DNA of 64,000 nt from Coprinellus micaceus (Eukaryota; Basidiomycota; Agaricomycetes; Agaricales; Psathyrellaceae): positions 2,294,001 to 2,358,000 of the forward strand of contig OX596346.1 of assembly GCA_951394405.1 (NCBI GenBank). Reading direction: 5' to 3'. Below, in pieces: positions 46,893 through 56,261 of this stretch (the first letter of the stretch is position 1; the number at the start of each line of letters is the position of its first letter). Under the pieces are notes generated by a model. That model searched no databases. It was not told the origin of the DNA and saw only the letters and a list, made by a program, of their open reading frames with translations. Made by a program: the position numbers and the translations under genes.

Positions 46893-48865
46893 TGCTTCAG
46901 GAGCACAGCCAGCATGGAAGAGATATTGTGCAAGAGCCCAAGCTTCTGGTGAGTATATGCTGTTGATGACAAGGGTAAAGGTCCCCTTCTTGGTGCCATG
47001 TTCCATCACACTCTTGAGGTGTTGAATTCACTTTAGAAGAGAGTCCTGATGCCTCTGAAAGGCCTTTTAGTCAACAAACATGTCCTGGATCTGAGCCTTG
47101 AGCTCTTGCAGCCTTCCAGAGAGAGCATGGTTGCTAGCCTTGAGATCAGAGATGTGGCGTTTACACACATTGAGATCATCCTGGTGGGATGCCCTTTCAG
47201 TAGCCAGAGCCTCCTTGAGCACCACATTATGATCTTGTGCCTGTTTGAGAGCTTTCCGCTTATTGTTGTGTTTACACTTCAAGTTGGTGACTGTGTCCAA
47301 GTGAGGTCCAGATAAAGCGATGGGTGGTGGGGAAGGATGGTTCTCCTTCTCAGATTCATGTCCATGACGAACAGCCCTTGCCTTTTCCAGTTTATCCAAC
47401 TGTGAGGTCCTCTTCTTGTGTGAGCAGGCACCAAATCTGGTGTGGTGTGGCATCTGAGGGTATGCCTGCCTAAATTGGTACGTAGTTGGTGTCTGAGCGA
47501 TTAAATGGCCTAATAGATGATACTCACACAATTCACAAATCTTTCTAGGTGATTTCCTGCTGTCAATGAGGGTTTTTACAACCAAAGTACCCCGTTTTGA
47601 GTGAGACCCTTGTTGAGGCTGACACTGGGCAGCCCCATCAAACATGCAAACACACACATCTGGAATGGTCTGGTCAATAATACGGGCCTTGGCAATGATG
47701 TACATGTTGTGGGGTCAATTCTCCACCCCCTATGGTAAATGTGAGTGCATTATGTAGCTATGGACAGTGGCTAAATAAGTGGAAGTCAAATTTTCTTTGC
47801 TTGCTTGTGCCACCACACAACAGCTAAAATACATTTCTCCCTTACCTTAAAATCTTGAAAATTCGGGATCCTTCTTCCATACAGGTAGAAATGAGTCGTT
47901 CAATTTTTTATACCATTGAAAGATTGCAGCCCTGGTTGTGGATACTGAAGGAGATGTACTGGATGCTGTTGTGATGAATTTCAGTGGGTCCAAACATCTG
48001 CGAACACGCTGTGGGTTTTGCAGGGATTGCCCAGTCCCATCTACTGTAGTGGACTGTATGGAGGGGACAGTCATATGTCATGCAGCCTCTGCCTGTTCCC
48101 TGGGCCTGTGCAATTCCCCACCATTTCAAGCTCTGGTATACATGCAGAACAGTGGCCACTTTTAATAAGTTTTGTGCAACACATATTGGCCCTCACTTTA
48201 TATTAGAGAAAATGTGGGCAATGCAAAATGATTAGAAAGTATCAATAAGGCTTCTTTCTGTGGCCTGTATATTGCCCCAGTAGAAGTTGGCCCACACAGA
48301 TCTCCCAGTCAGAGTGCAATGGGAAAACCTGGGACCAATCATTTCAAAGGAATTGCCTACTATTGGCCTACTAGGTCCCAAATGTTGAAAAATTAAAGTG
48401 ATTACTTTATACAGGCAAAAGTTATTAAACTCCTACTCTCACTCAGTCACTAATTACAAAGGGTGCTAACCACCATAGAACATTGGTCCTCAACTATTTT
48501 GGGAGAGGAAGTTGTAATATGGGATCTAAAACCTTCTGCAAGTGACCTTCTAACCACACAACTTTGTGGTGCCTCTTGGTTCATGGTTTTAAGGACAGGG
48601 GACAGGCACTTACACAAAATCAAGGCCTGGAAATGTGTATGATATTTGCAATATGTTTGTCCACAAACAGCAGGGGCCAGTTTTTTGTCCACACACAATT
48701 TTCAGTGAGGTTGCTGAGGCCCATGTCCCCTATTCAAAAGAGTGTCACCCATCACCCAGTGTTCACCCCTAAAATCTGCCCTCTCCTTAGTACTTTTAGA
48801 CCCTTATAAACAAATTCTGACAAATTTTCAAGAAAGGTTGTGCCACAAAGAGCCTTGAAACCATG
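46893..48865. other. Region between two mobile elements
   Basis: About 2 kb, A/T-richer than the left half. It holds one ORF (47067-47705). The rest (47706-48865) has short open frames only, at most about 80 codons, and no recognised RNA or repeat. Confidence 0.5.
47067..47705 (-). CDS. Hypothetical protein with coiled-coil C terminus, 212 aa
   Basis: Uninterrupted ATG-to-stop frame (MYIIAKARIIDQTIPDV...QIQDMFVD). The N-terminal half has several Cys (VCVCMF, ICELCEY); the middle is basic; the last 80 residues (NNKRKALKQAQDHNVVLKEA...LSGRLQELKAQ) show heptad-like coiled-coil spacing. No family recognised. Lying among mobile DNA, it may belong to an element or be the 3' exon of a decayed gene. 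Confidence 0.4.
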   Translation of the reverse strand: MYIIAKARIIDQTIPDVCVCMFDGAAQCQPQQGSHSKRGTLVVKTLIDSRKSPRKICELCEYHLLGHLIAQTPTTYQFRQAYPQMPHHTRFGACSHKKRTSQLDKLEKARAVRHGHESEKENHPSPPPIALSGPHLDTVTNLKCKHNNKRKALKQAQDHNVVLKEALATERASHQDDLNVCKRHISDLKASNHALSGRLQELKAQIQDMFVD

Positions 48866-49009
48866 CTAGGTCACCCAGGTCACCCAGCTGAGTAGGCTCT
48901 AAGCCGGACCCAGCTGGGGCCCTAGCTGGGCTGGGCTGGGTGCAGGCTCAGCTGTAGCACATCGGCTGAGCTGTAGCTGAGCAAGATGAGTGACTAGCTG
49001 AGCCACATG

Positions 49010-50225
49010 AGATGTTGCTCAGCTCATGGAAAGTCAGCTCAGCTGGGACCTGGGCTGAGCCAGATCAGCTGAGTCCAGCTGAGTCCAGCTGAGCAACCTC
49101 AGCTGGGCTGATAATAACCACACCCAACACTTGTAAAAGATTGAGTGAAAGGGCTGGCTCAGTCCATGTCTGCACAGCTGAGCTCCTGTCACACTTCTGT
49201 CACACTTTGCATATATTTATATATGTTTGTCACACCCATGTCACACCTTGCCAAATTTGATTATCACATCATGTCAAATAAAAATAATTATGATGTCACG
49301 GTGATAAGATCTATCAATGAGGTCATGATTGTCAGGCACAGGATGATGTCACACTCATTTAGATAAGAAACAGGCAGATTGCGATGAGCCTGATTGCACT
49401 CAGTTCCTGGCCAATAAGGATGACTTTGGTATCATTTGAAAGCCCTTATTCAGGGTGTTCTAATAAGCATTTTCATTGATTTCCCATGGTTTGGGGGCTT
49501 GCAAGTGCAGTTCAATCTCAATGTCTGCTCTCTGGTGCCCAGTTGTTGTATAAACAATGTAGGGCTAGTGTGGAGTATCCATAATAGCCCTAATACCACT
49601 TTTACCTATACCCTGTCTTCATAAAGCAACCAAAAACTGTAAAAATCTGGTGATTTGTAAGTGCAAAGGTCATTTTGTGGTGCCCTAACACTCCAGATGG
49701 TGAAATAAATATTTGAAAGTGTTATATGTGTCCTGTACTACCTCTTACACTACCTCTCCCATCTTAATTCCACACCAGTCCTGCACAATTCCACTCAAAA
49801 TGCAGAAAACAATCAGTCACAGCTATATTTCATGCCCATTCAGTACAATGGAGACTGTGGGACAGTTGGGCACCATACACATAAAACTAGGGCTCAAAAT
49901 GATGCAGAATACAAAAGACTGGAAAGAAAATGGAGCACACATGCCCAAGATGTAGCAGGAGCATTGCCAGCTTGCAGCAGTTGTGCTGAACAACTTTGCT
50001 ACCAAATGGATAGTTTGGACTATATAGCTGCAATGGCTGGTCTGTTTACTTAAATGTCTTTTGACATTTGCATTTGTGGATGACCTTCTCCTAATTCCAT
50101 AGACCAAAAAGTGTGGGAACTATGGCAGGTGCCCCAAACCAGTGATACATTAGTTTTCACACAGCTTATTTCAGAGCTGGTTGCAATGGATGGGGCTGGT
50201 CTGATACTCAAAGCTGCAGTCTATA
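49010..50225 (+). repeat. Direct repeat copy 1 of long-TIR element
   Basis: Matches 53366-54660 base for base over most of its length, with scattered, mostly transition-like differences. It stops abruptly at GCTGCAGTCTATA, where LINE sequence begins. Confidence 0.75.
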
Positions 50226-50258
50226 GTGTCGCGGAATTCCCGTGAAAAACAAACCGCC

Positions 50259-51630
50259 TCACACGATTTTGATTCTATTTCGCTGACCACGAAATCGACC
50301 CTCGCTTGCAGTGTAACGAGGCTCTTCCTTCGAGTTCTCTTTGACGGCCGCACGGATCGCCGCAGAGATCGAGGTCGAGTACTCGTCCCACGATGTGTAT
50401 GCAGCTGGCAAGGTGCCGAGCTCGGGGTGAGATGCTGGGAGTTGTGAAGACGAGGGAGGGGCTTGCGCCGGCTCACCTCCTCCTCCTCCCCAACCGCGGG
50501 GCACAAGCTCTTGCTGCTGCTGCTGCAGACACCGAGCCTGTGGGGACACCAAAGGTGGCTCCCACTGGCTGGCCTCCGCCTGCTGCTGCTTCTCGAACTC
50601 TGCCGCCCACTCGAAGGTCGTGTCCCCTTGAGGATGCGTGGATAGAACGCCGCACATGATCTCGGCCGGGACGCTTACGTCCTCGTCCTTCATCTGCTCG
50701 ACGTGAGAGGCCCAGTCCCCGACGGCGGGTTCCGAGGCGTACATGCTGTCCTCAACGCCCTCCTCAACCTGCATAGGGTGGAGTGGGACGTCGTGGGCGG
50801 TGTCACCAGCCTCTTGGCTGGCTAGAGGGTCCGCGCTGTCCCTGTTTCCAAAGGGTGGGATCCTTCCGAACTGAATCGGAGGGGATCGAATCCTCTGGGT
50901 GCGGGGAGTAGCTTGGTTGCGGGGGGAAGGAGGGCGAGTGCCTGGCGGGGTCACCATGTCGTCGTCCTCCAATGATTTGAACGCTGTCCTCCAATGATTT
51001 GAACGCTGTCCTCCAGGCAGAGCCTTGGACGGCGGCGTCGACTCGGTCCAGTGTGAACCATAGAGTTTTGAGCGCGTCGGTTTCCTCAGCGGGAGGATCC
51101 CGTCTGAGGAAGAACTCGGCGGCTCGGTTGAGGGAAGAGATGGCGTCTTCTAGTGTGAGGGTGCTGGAGGGTGCCGGGGTGGGGAATTGGGTCCTGGTCG
51201 CTTCCGAGCCAAGACTTACCACCTCCTTGTCACTCTCGTCGTCATCCACGCTCCCATCCTTTTCCCTGTAGACTGTGGACGGTGGCACCGTGGCAGAGCG
51301 GGCGCTCTGATCCTCCGTACCTCCTCCACTAATGTTCAACGGGTCATCGTCGCTCTGGGCTTCGGTGCTCGTCGATGTTTGAGATGGTCCGTGCTGAGCC
51401 CGAAGGGTCGGCATGTCCGGCGTGTATCGTTCACGGGCTTGCGCCCCTAACGAGGTGGATTGAGGGGCCTGAGACAGGTCCCTGTTGGAGTGCATAGAGG
51501 CTGCCCTTGAGGGGGGCCTCTGTGTAGAGGAAGCCAGATGGCTGGGATCTCGGGACGACGTGCGGGATCGGCCGTCTGGTGGGGACGACTTCTCCCGGCG
51601 CGGGGCGGATTTTTTCTTCGATGAGGACAT
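50259..51630 (-). pseudogene. LINE ORF1 (gag-like), broken by a 22-bp tandem duplication
   Basis: Minus-strand frame from ATG 51630 (MSSSKKKSAPRREKSS), Ser/Pro/Gln-rich, with the helical segment LEDAISSLNRAAEFFLRR. At about 50967-51010 the 22 bases TCCTCCAATGATTTGAACGCTG occur twice in tandem, which shifts the frame. The second half continues as DDDMVTPPGTRPPSPRN to a stop at 50259. Composition and position (upstream of no RT here) fit ORF1 of a Tad-like agaricomycete LINE; no zinc knuckle seen. Confidence 0.5.
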
Positions 51631-51757
51631 CGGTGATGCCCTCGGTGGTCGTATACCAGCCTAGCAGTCGGCGGTACACCTTCCTGGCGACGGGGTAGAG
51701 ATGTTGCGAGAGTGGAGATTGGTTGGCCCGAATAGGAAGGTGGTGGTAAGAGATCAA

Positions 51758-52443
51758 GAAGCGTTTTTGACGCCGAGCTCTTTGCAATCCGGAATGCAGT
51801 CCTCAAGGGTTCATCCCTCGAGGATTGCGACCGGATAGTCATTTTCACCGACTCTATTGCCATGGCAAAACGAGCGGTAGATCCATCTGTTCATTCAGGG
51901 CAGGCTCACTCGCTTACCGTATGCCGGAAGCTAGCCACCTGGCTGTCAGGATTTCCTGACCGCAAGGTCATGTTCGTTGAAGTCCCCTCCAAGTTGGAAT
52001 GGGGGATTCAACACCAGGCACATCTCCGTGCTCGCAGCCTCCCTCCCATTGTCTTGGGAGAGAGGCCGGAAACTTTGTTGGACGGCGTGCGCAAGCATGT
52101 CGCCGACTCAGCGTTGGATGCGTGGACCACCTTGGCCCGCGACCCTGACTATCTCGGACACCAGTTTCTGGTGTTCAGCGGCCCCAAGGGGAAGCCTCTT
52201 CGTCCCACGTACATCAACGGCGGTACGTGGCTACGTAATGTCAATGAGGACAATATACTCTGTGCGAGGTTCGCCAGAGCAGTTCTCAATCATGCCCCGA
52301 AAGGCGAGTACTATCGACGGTTTAATATTCCAGGCCACGACTCTCACGAATGTGAGTGCGGTCACCCGACGCAAACCCGGTGTCACATCTTCACACACTG
52401 CGGAGTGCTTGAAACTCTCGATCGGATTCCTCGCTTTTTGTGA
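51758..52443 (+). pseudogene. LINE ORF2 C-terminal fragment (RNase H and Cys/His motif)
   Basis: Open frame without the reverse-transcriptase part. RNase H-like segment, then HECECGHPTQTRCHIFTHC, the usual terminal zinc motif of non-LTR ORF2 proteins. 5'-truncated, so not a working gene. Confidence 0.7.
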
Positions 52444-52986
52444 GAGTTCGTCGGATTCTTGATGGAGAACCCGCCCGCTTTTTCTTTCGGGTTCCAATAT
52501 CATCACCCACCGCCAGTGGGTATTGGATGAGTGGCTTGCGGCCCTCTCTGGATGGTGCTGTAAAGACCAACGGTTGGCGTGCGTAGGACTGGGTAGTCGG
52601 CGTGATGTGTCAGTCCCTACAACTGATTGTGGATGAACGCTGGACTAAGTTGTGTGCTTCTACGGAGGTGCATGCCGGGGGGTGTAGGGGACCTGCCGGG
52701 AGCCTGGATCGAAACGTGTTGGCTTAGTAGCCGGTTGGCTAAGTCTGGGGAGGGGCACCGCAATAAAGCTTGTCCTTCTGGCGTCGCCTACAAAGGCTTC
52801 ACACACGAGTCTTGGACTTCGCTTCGGGGGAGTCCTATCTTTCGCCCCATCGCTGCGTTTATGCGTCTGTTTGTAACTGCCGGTTGTATGTATAGTAGAA
52901 ATACTTTGTGTATTAGCTAGCGACCGGACTGCCTTTGTGCCCCGGTATATAAAAACTGAATTCAAAAAAAAAAAAAAAAAAAAAAA
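51758..52986 (+). mobile_element. 5'-truncated LINE: RNase H, Cys/His end, 3' UTR and poly(A)
   Basis: Starts in frame with FDAELFAIRNAVLKGSS and VIFTDSIAMAKRAV (RNase H strand with Asp), continues to RKLATWLSGF and the C-terminal zinc motif CECGHPTQTRCHIFTHC, stop at 52441-52443. About 520 bp of 3' UTR and a run of 23 A (52964-52986) follow. Orientation and poly(A) define a LINE 3' end. Confidence 0.75.
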
Positions 52987-53105
52987 GTCCAGTCTCGCGA
53001 TATCGAAGAAAACTGTGTGCATCTCTACCATGCATACCAGTGCCTCTTCGATATGTTTACAAAGGCAGGGCTCGTCTTGGAACATGACAAGACAGAGCTC
53101 TTCCG
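52987..53105 (+). pseudogene. LINE reverse-transcriptase fragment
   Basis: Reads RDIEENCVHLYHAYQCL then FDMFTKAGLVLEHDKTELF, a piece of the RT region following the catalytic motif in fungal LINEs. It is cut on the left by the poly(A) LINE and on the right by another LINE 5' end. Confidence 0.55.
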
Positions 53106-53165
53106 ACAGCGCTTCTTGATCTCTTACCACCACCTTCCTATTCGGGCCAACCAATCTCCACTCTC
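53106..53165 (+). mobile_element. LINE 5' end running into the gap
   Basis: CGCTTCTTGATCTCTTACC onward equals the start of the minus-strand LINE copy at 51757. Two copies with the same first base suggest a real 5' terminus. Confidence 0.5.
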
Positions 53166-53365
53166 NNNNNNNNNNNNNNNNNNNNNNNNNNNNNNNNNNN
53201 NNNNNNNNNNNNNNNNNNNNNNNNNNNNNNNNNNNNNNNNNNNNNNNNNNNNNNNNNNNNNNNNNNNNNNNNNNNNNNNNNNNNNNNNNNNNNNNNNNNN
53301 NNNNNNNNNNNNNNNNNNNNNNNNNNNNNNNNNNNNNNNNNNNNNNNNNNNNNNNNNNNNNNNNN
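53166..53365. other. Assembly gap (200 N)
   Basis: Run of N. True length unknown; the neighbouring repeats explain why assembly failed. Confidence 1.
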
Positions 53366-54660
53366 TGTTGCTCAGCTTATGCAAGGTGGGCTCAGCTCAC
53401 ATCCCAGCTGAGCCCGTCCAGCTGAGTCCAGCTGAGTCTAGCTGAGCAGCCTTAGCTGGGCCAACGATAACCACGCCCAACATTTGTAAAATATTTTGCG
53501 AAAGGGCTGGCTCAGCCCATCTCAGGTCAGCTGGCTCAGCCGCAGGGCTGAGCCTCTGTCACGCATCTGTCACGCTTTGTGTATGTTTGTATATGTTTGT
53601 CACATCCATGTCACACCTCGCAAAATTGGATAATGACATCATATCAAATAAAAATAATTATGATGTCATGGTGATAAGATCTATCAATGAGGTCATGATC
53701 GTCAGGCACAGGATGATGTCACACTCATTTAGATAAGAAACAGGCTGATTGCGATGAGCCTGATTGCACTCAGTTCCTGGCCGATAAGGATGGTTTTGGT
53801 ACCGTTCGAAAGCCCTTATTCGGGGCTTTTCAATGCATGTAACGTTTCCAGAACCCATTCAATACAGCTGTCAAAAATAAGCATTTTCGTCGATTTCTCA
53901 TGATTTGGGTGCTTGCGAGTGCCATTCCATCTCAATGCCTGCTCTCTGATGCCCGGTTATTGTATAAACGGTGTGAGGGTGGTGCAGAGTCTCCGTAATA
54001 CCACTTATACCACTTTTACCTATCCCCTGTCTTCATAAAACAACCAAAAACTGTAAAAACCTCGTGATCTGCAAGTGCGAAGGTCATTTCATGCTGCCCT
54101 GACACTCCAGATGGCCAAATAAATATTTGAAAGTGTTATATGTGTTCCGTACTACCTCTTACAGGATCTCCCCCATCTTAAATGCACACCAGTCCTGCTG
54201 AATTCAGCTCAAAGTGCCAAAAGTGATGAGCAACAGCTATATTCATGCCCATTCAGTATGATGGAGACCGTGGGACAGTTGGCCACCGTACACATAAAAA
54301 CCAGGCCTTAAAATGATGCAGAATACAAAAGACCGGAAAGAAAACGGAGCACACATGCCCAAGATGTAGCAGGAACACTGCCAGCTTGCAGCAGTTGTGC
54401 TGAACAACTTTGCACTTCAGTTACAACTGGTACCAAATGGACAGTTTGGGCTATTCCATAGCAATGGGTGGTCTGTTTGCTTAGGTGTCTTTTGACATTT
54501 GTATTCGTGGATGACCTTCTCCCAATTCCATAGACCAAAATGTGTGTGAACTATTGCGGGTGCCTCAAACAAGTGATACATCGGTTTTCGCACAGCTTAT
54601 TTCAGAGCTGGTTGCAATGCATGGGGCTTGTCTGGTACTCAAAGCTGCAGTCCATACCAT
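53366..54660 (+). repeat. Direct repeat copy 2 of long-TIR element
   Basis: Counterpart of 49010-50225, beginning at the assembly gap. It continues past the point where copy 1 is broken (CTGCAGTCCATA then CCATATGAGG). Confidence 0.75.
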
Positions 54661-54739
54661 ATGAGGTCACTATCCCAATACCTTCTAAGTGAGCTGAGAG
54701 TGTGTGTTTATAAGCCCATGCCATGGAACAAGCATGCAT

Positions 54740-55060
54740 CTACCATGCACACCACCATATGAGGTCAGGCAAATTTGATGAGGGGATCTTGTGTGATTTA
54801 TTGGTGATAGCATATGGCTGGGTGATTACACTGCATGTGTCTGCCACCCCCCAATGTCAAGATCTGTTCGCTAATAACCCAAATACATCTGAACCCCAGC
54901 GTGTAAGGGACCGTTGCATGTTGCATGGTGGTACTGGCCCTCACATAACACCCTATGCGGTCAAGCAAAATCAGGGGATGTGATCTTGTGTGATTTATGG
55001 GTGGTAGTAGGAAGCTGGATGACCACATTACATGTGTTCACTTGCCTCTACCACTGAAAC
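54740..55060 (+). repeat. Two diverged tandem repeats, about 190 bp
   Basis: ATGAGGTCAGGCAAATT..GATCTTGTGTGATTTATTGG (54765) recurs as ATGCGGTCAAGCAAAATC..GATCTTGTGTGATTTATGGG (54953). Confidence 0.6.
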
Positions 55061-55857
55061 TTGTCTTCTAATTATCCAAATACTCCTGAAACTGCAGTAG
55101 TCCTGGCCCTTCCTGTCCACCCAGTTTGTGCTGGAAAGGTTTTGCTAATCACATTCTCCACCAAACTAAGCCAAATGGTGTCCTTGCAAATCCTAGTATT
55201 GAGAAAACCACTATTTGACATGTGTCAGTACCTCATTTGATTACCTACTATACAAATCCAGATAGAGGCCGCCAAGCGCTTTCTAACGATACCAAAATCA
55301 CCCTTATCGGACAAGAATTGACCATGATATCACACATGCGAATATCAATAGTCTTATCTAAATGAGCATCATTTTGGATCTATGACATCATATCTATTTG
55401 TGTATGTATGCCATCATCATTTGTTTGTTTGTCATGTTTGTCTTTGTTTGTTGTGTCACATATTGGTCACATCTGTCACCATGTGACCATCACACCTCAG
55501 CTGAGCTGAGCCAGCTTCAGCTCAGCCGCATAGACCAGCTCAGCTGGGTTATGTGGGTGTGAGGCTCAGCCCGATGACACTGGGCTGAGCTAGCTATGCG
55601 TTGGCTGAGGTCAGCTGAGGGCAGCTGAGCACGCACCCCCAGCTCAGCCGCACAAGCTGAGTCCACTCCAGCTCAGCTGAACATCGCTCAGCTGGGCTCA
55701 GCGAGCAGCTCAGCTCACTGATTTACAGCTCAGCCAGCGTCCTACAGCTGAGCCCGCACTCAGCCCAGCCCAGCTGGCGACCCAGCTGGCCGGCTCTAAG
55801 CCGGGCAGCTGAGGCCAGCTGAGTCCGGCTTAGAGCCGACTCAGCTGGGTGACCTAG

Positions 55858-56085
55858 GTGAAAGTGGCGTTTGTAGGACAATCCTTCTTCTGGAGCTTTA
55901 GTCGCATCAAGTGCTCTGAAACGTTGAGGATGGGGTGGGCGGCCCAGTGCAAGGGTGTCAAAGAGATGAGGAGGGAGTACGAGGGACAATCTTGAGGTTG
56001 GAGAATGCTGGGAGGATGCCGGAGATCTCGTCAGTGTCCATGGCGCTCGTGCTGCCAACTTGTGAAGTCAGCGCGTCTAATGGGC
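55858..56085 (-). pseudogene. Truncated gene remnant, ankyrin-like segment
   Basis: Minus strand: MDTDEISGILPAFSNLKIVPR (about 56040), then, in another frame, LTPLHWAAHPILNVSEHL, which looks like an ankyrin repeat. The reading runs straight into the terminus of the CAGCTGAG element. Probably a host or element gene cut by that insertion; the frame change may be an intron or damage. Confidence 0.3.
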
Positions 56086-56261
56086 GCTATGAAAGTATGG
56101 AGGAGGATCCATCAATTTCGCCACGCAAGGCAATCTCGGACCCAATAGGCGTCACCGTTCAACTTTTGGCATTGAACCATCATCTTCGTGTGTGCCAAGG
56201 GTTGCCTCTAGCCGTCGCCATTCTCAGAGCCTCCTCATCTCTCATTAATGTCTTCTTATAT

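Larger units (their letters stand above)
48866..55857. mobile_element. Long-TIR element(s) with CAGCTGAG-rich ends, interrupted by LINEs and a gap
   Basis: The left end CTAGGTCACCCAG...GCTCTAAGCCGGA is mirrored by the right end (inverse CTAGGTCACCCAGCTGAG..GGCTCTAAGCCGGA at about 55800-55857). Next to each end lie about 250-350 bp packed with CAGCTGAG/CTCAGCTG words. Further in, inverse matches continue (CTCATTTAGATAAGA at about 49355 and, inverted, about 55355; GGTATCRTT..AAAGC nearby), so the TIRs are long and degenerate. 49010-50225 is also repeated directly at 53366-54660, which means two copies, one broken. No transposase was recognised. Confidence 0.55.

Noticed and set aside
47847..48159. 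Two overlapping 75-83-codon minus-strand frames
   Set aside because: Neither joins in phase to the ORF at 47705 through a canonical intron, and no domain was recognised.
48866..49110. CAGCTGAG run taken as a simple microsatellite
   Set aside because: The words are interspersed, two-way and bordered by constant sequence mirrored at 55857, so it is better read as an element terminus.
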